Assembly: GCA_020744425.1 (NCBI GenBank) | Contig: JAGMUV010000026.1 | Location: forward strand, 1 to 64,000 | DNA length: 64,000 nucleotides | Direction: 5' to 3' | Origin: Dactylonectria macrodidyma | Lineage: Eukaryota; Ascomycota; Sordariomycetes; Hypocreales; Nectriaceae | In this document: positions 63,963-64,000 of the stretch, one piece after another | Layout: every line of letters starts with the position of its first letter | How positions within the stretch are numbered: the first letter of the stretch is position 1 | Notes under the pieces: model-generated | What the model saw: the letters and a program-made list of their open reading frames with translations, nothing else | What the model was told of the DNA's origin: nothing | Database searches by the model: none | Made by a program: the position numbers and the translations under genes

Positions 63963-64000
63963 CATGATCACTTCCATCTCCTAGATGCAACAGCAACATC

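Noticed and set aside
1..64000. CRISPR arrays, operons and prokaryotic signals
   Set aside because: There is no regular repeat-spacer array. Introns, fungal regulators and eukaryotic transposons make this a fungal chromosome.

Overview
The window is eukaryotic and looks like a transposon-dense stretch of a filamentous ascomycete (Pezizomycotina) chromosome. Short introns of 50-70 nt with GT...AG ends, a Zn2Cys6 regulator, an F-box/ankyrin gene, Tad-type LINE, pogo, Tc1, hAT, piggyBac and Helitron elements all point there. Many inactivating stops are CAA/CAG to TAA/TAG or TGG to TAG/TGA, the signature expected of repeat-induced point mutation (RIP). Exact genus cannot be told from the sequence alone.

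Layout. 1-3.9 kb: a decayed minus-strand gene and repeats. 4-11 kb: a Helitron Rep/helicase gene with two RIP-like stops and a solo LTR inside it. 11.8-14.5 kb: pogo copy 1. 14.5-18.5 kb: repeats and an intact PaiB/FMN-binding gene. 18.5-24.8 kb: two adjacent Tc1-like elements, then a truncated third Tc1-like gene split by pogo copy 2. 24.8-27 kb: gene relics. 27-30.4 kb: an intact short-chain dehydrogenase and a Zn2Cys6 regulator. 31.5-33.2 kb: a decayed zinc-finger/PIF1 helicase gene split by a solo LTR. 33.4-36.3 kb: an intact divergent pair, a PLP aminotransferase and a sulfite-oxidase-like molybdoenzyme. 36.7-38.5 kb: a DUF6589 pseudogene split by a solo LTR.

38,670-46,265 is the most interesting structure: a 7.6 kb element with 34-bp terminal inverted repeats (TACGG...CCGTA) and a 6-bp target duplication ATCATC. 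Its core is an integrase-type transposase gene and a tail-to-tail 420-residue gene of unknown function. An intact piggyBac and an intact pogo element have landed inside it. The ends resemble what I recall of the IS3EU superfamily.

46.3-52.3 kb: a nearly full-length Tad-like LINE with one frameshift. 52.8-53.8 kb: a gene of near-identical 32-residue repeats. 54.9-59.4 kb: a hAT element carrying a second hAT-derived element with a perfect 8-bp duplication. 59.4-60.2 kb: an F-box/ankyrin gene fused in frame to a hAT dimerisation domain. 60.5-62.8 kb: an intact four-exon amino-acid permease. The end of the window may hold another LTR.

The probable working host genes are PaiB-like, SDR, Zn2Cys6 factor, aminotransferase, sulfite-oxidase-like, amino-acid permease and perhaps the repeat gene. 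Most of the rest is mobile DNA, much of it nested and mutated.
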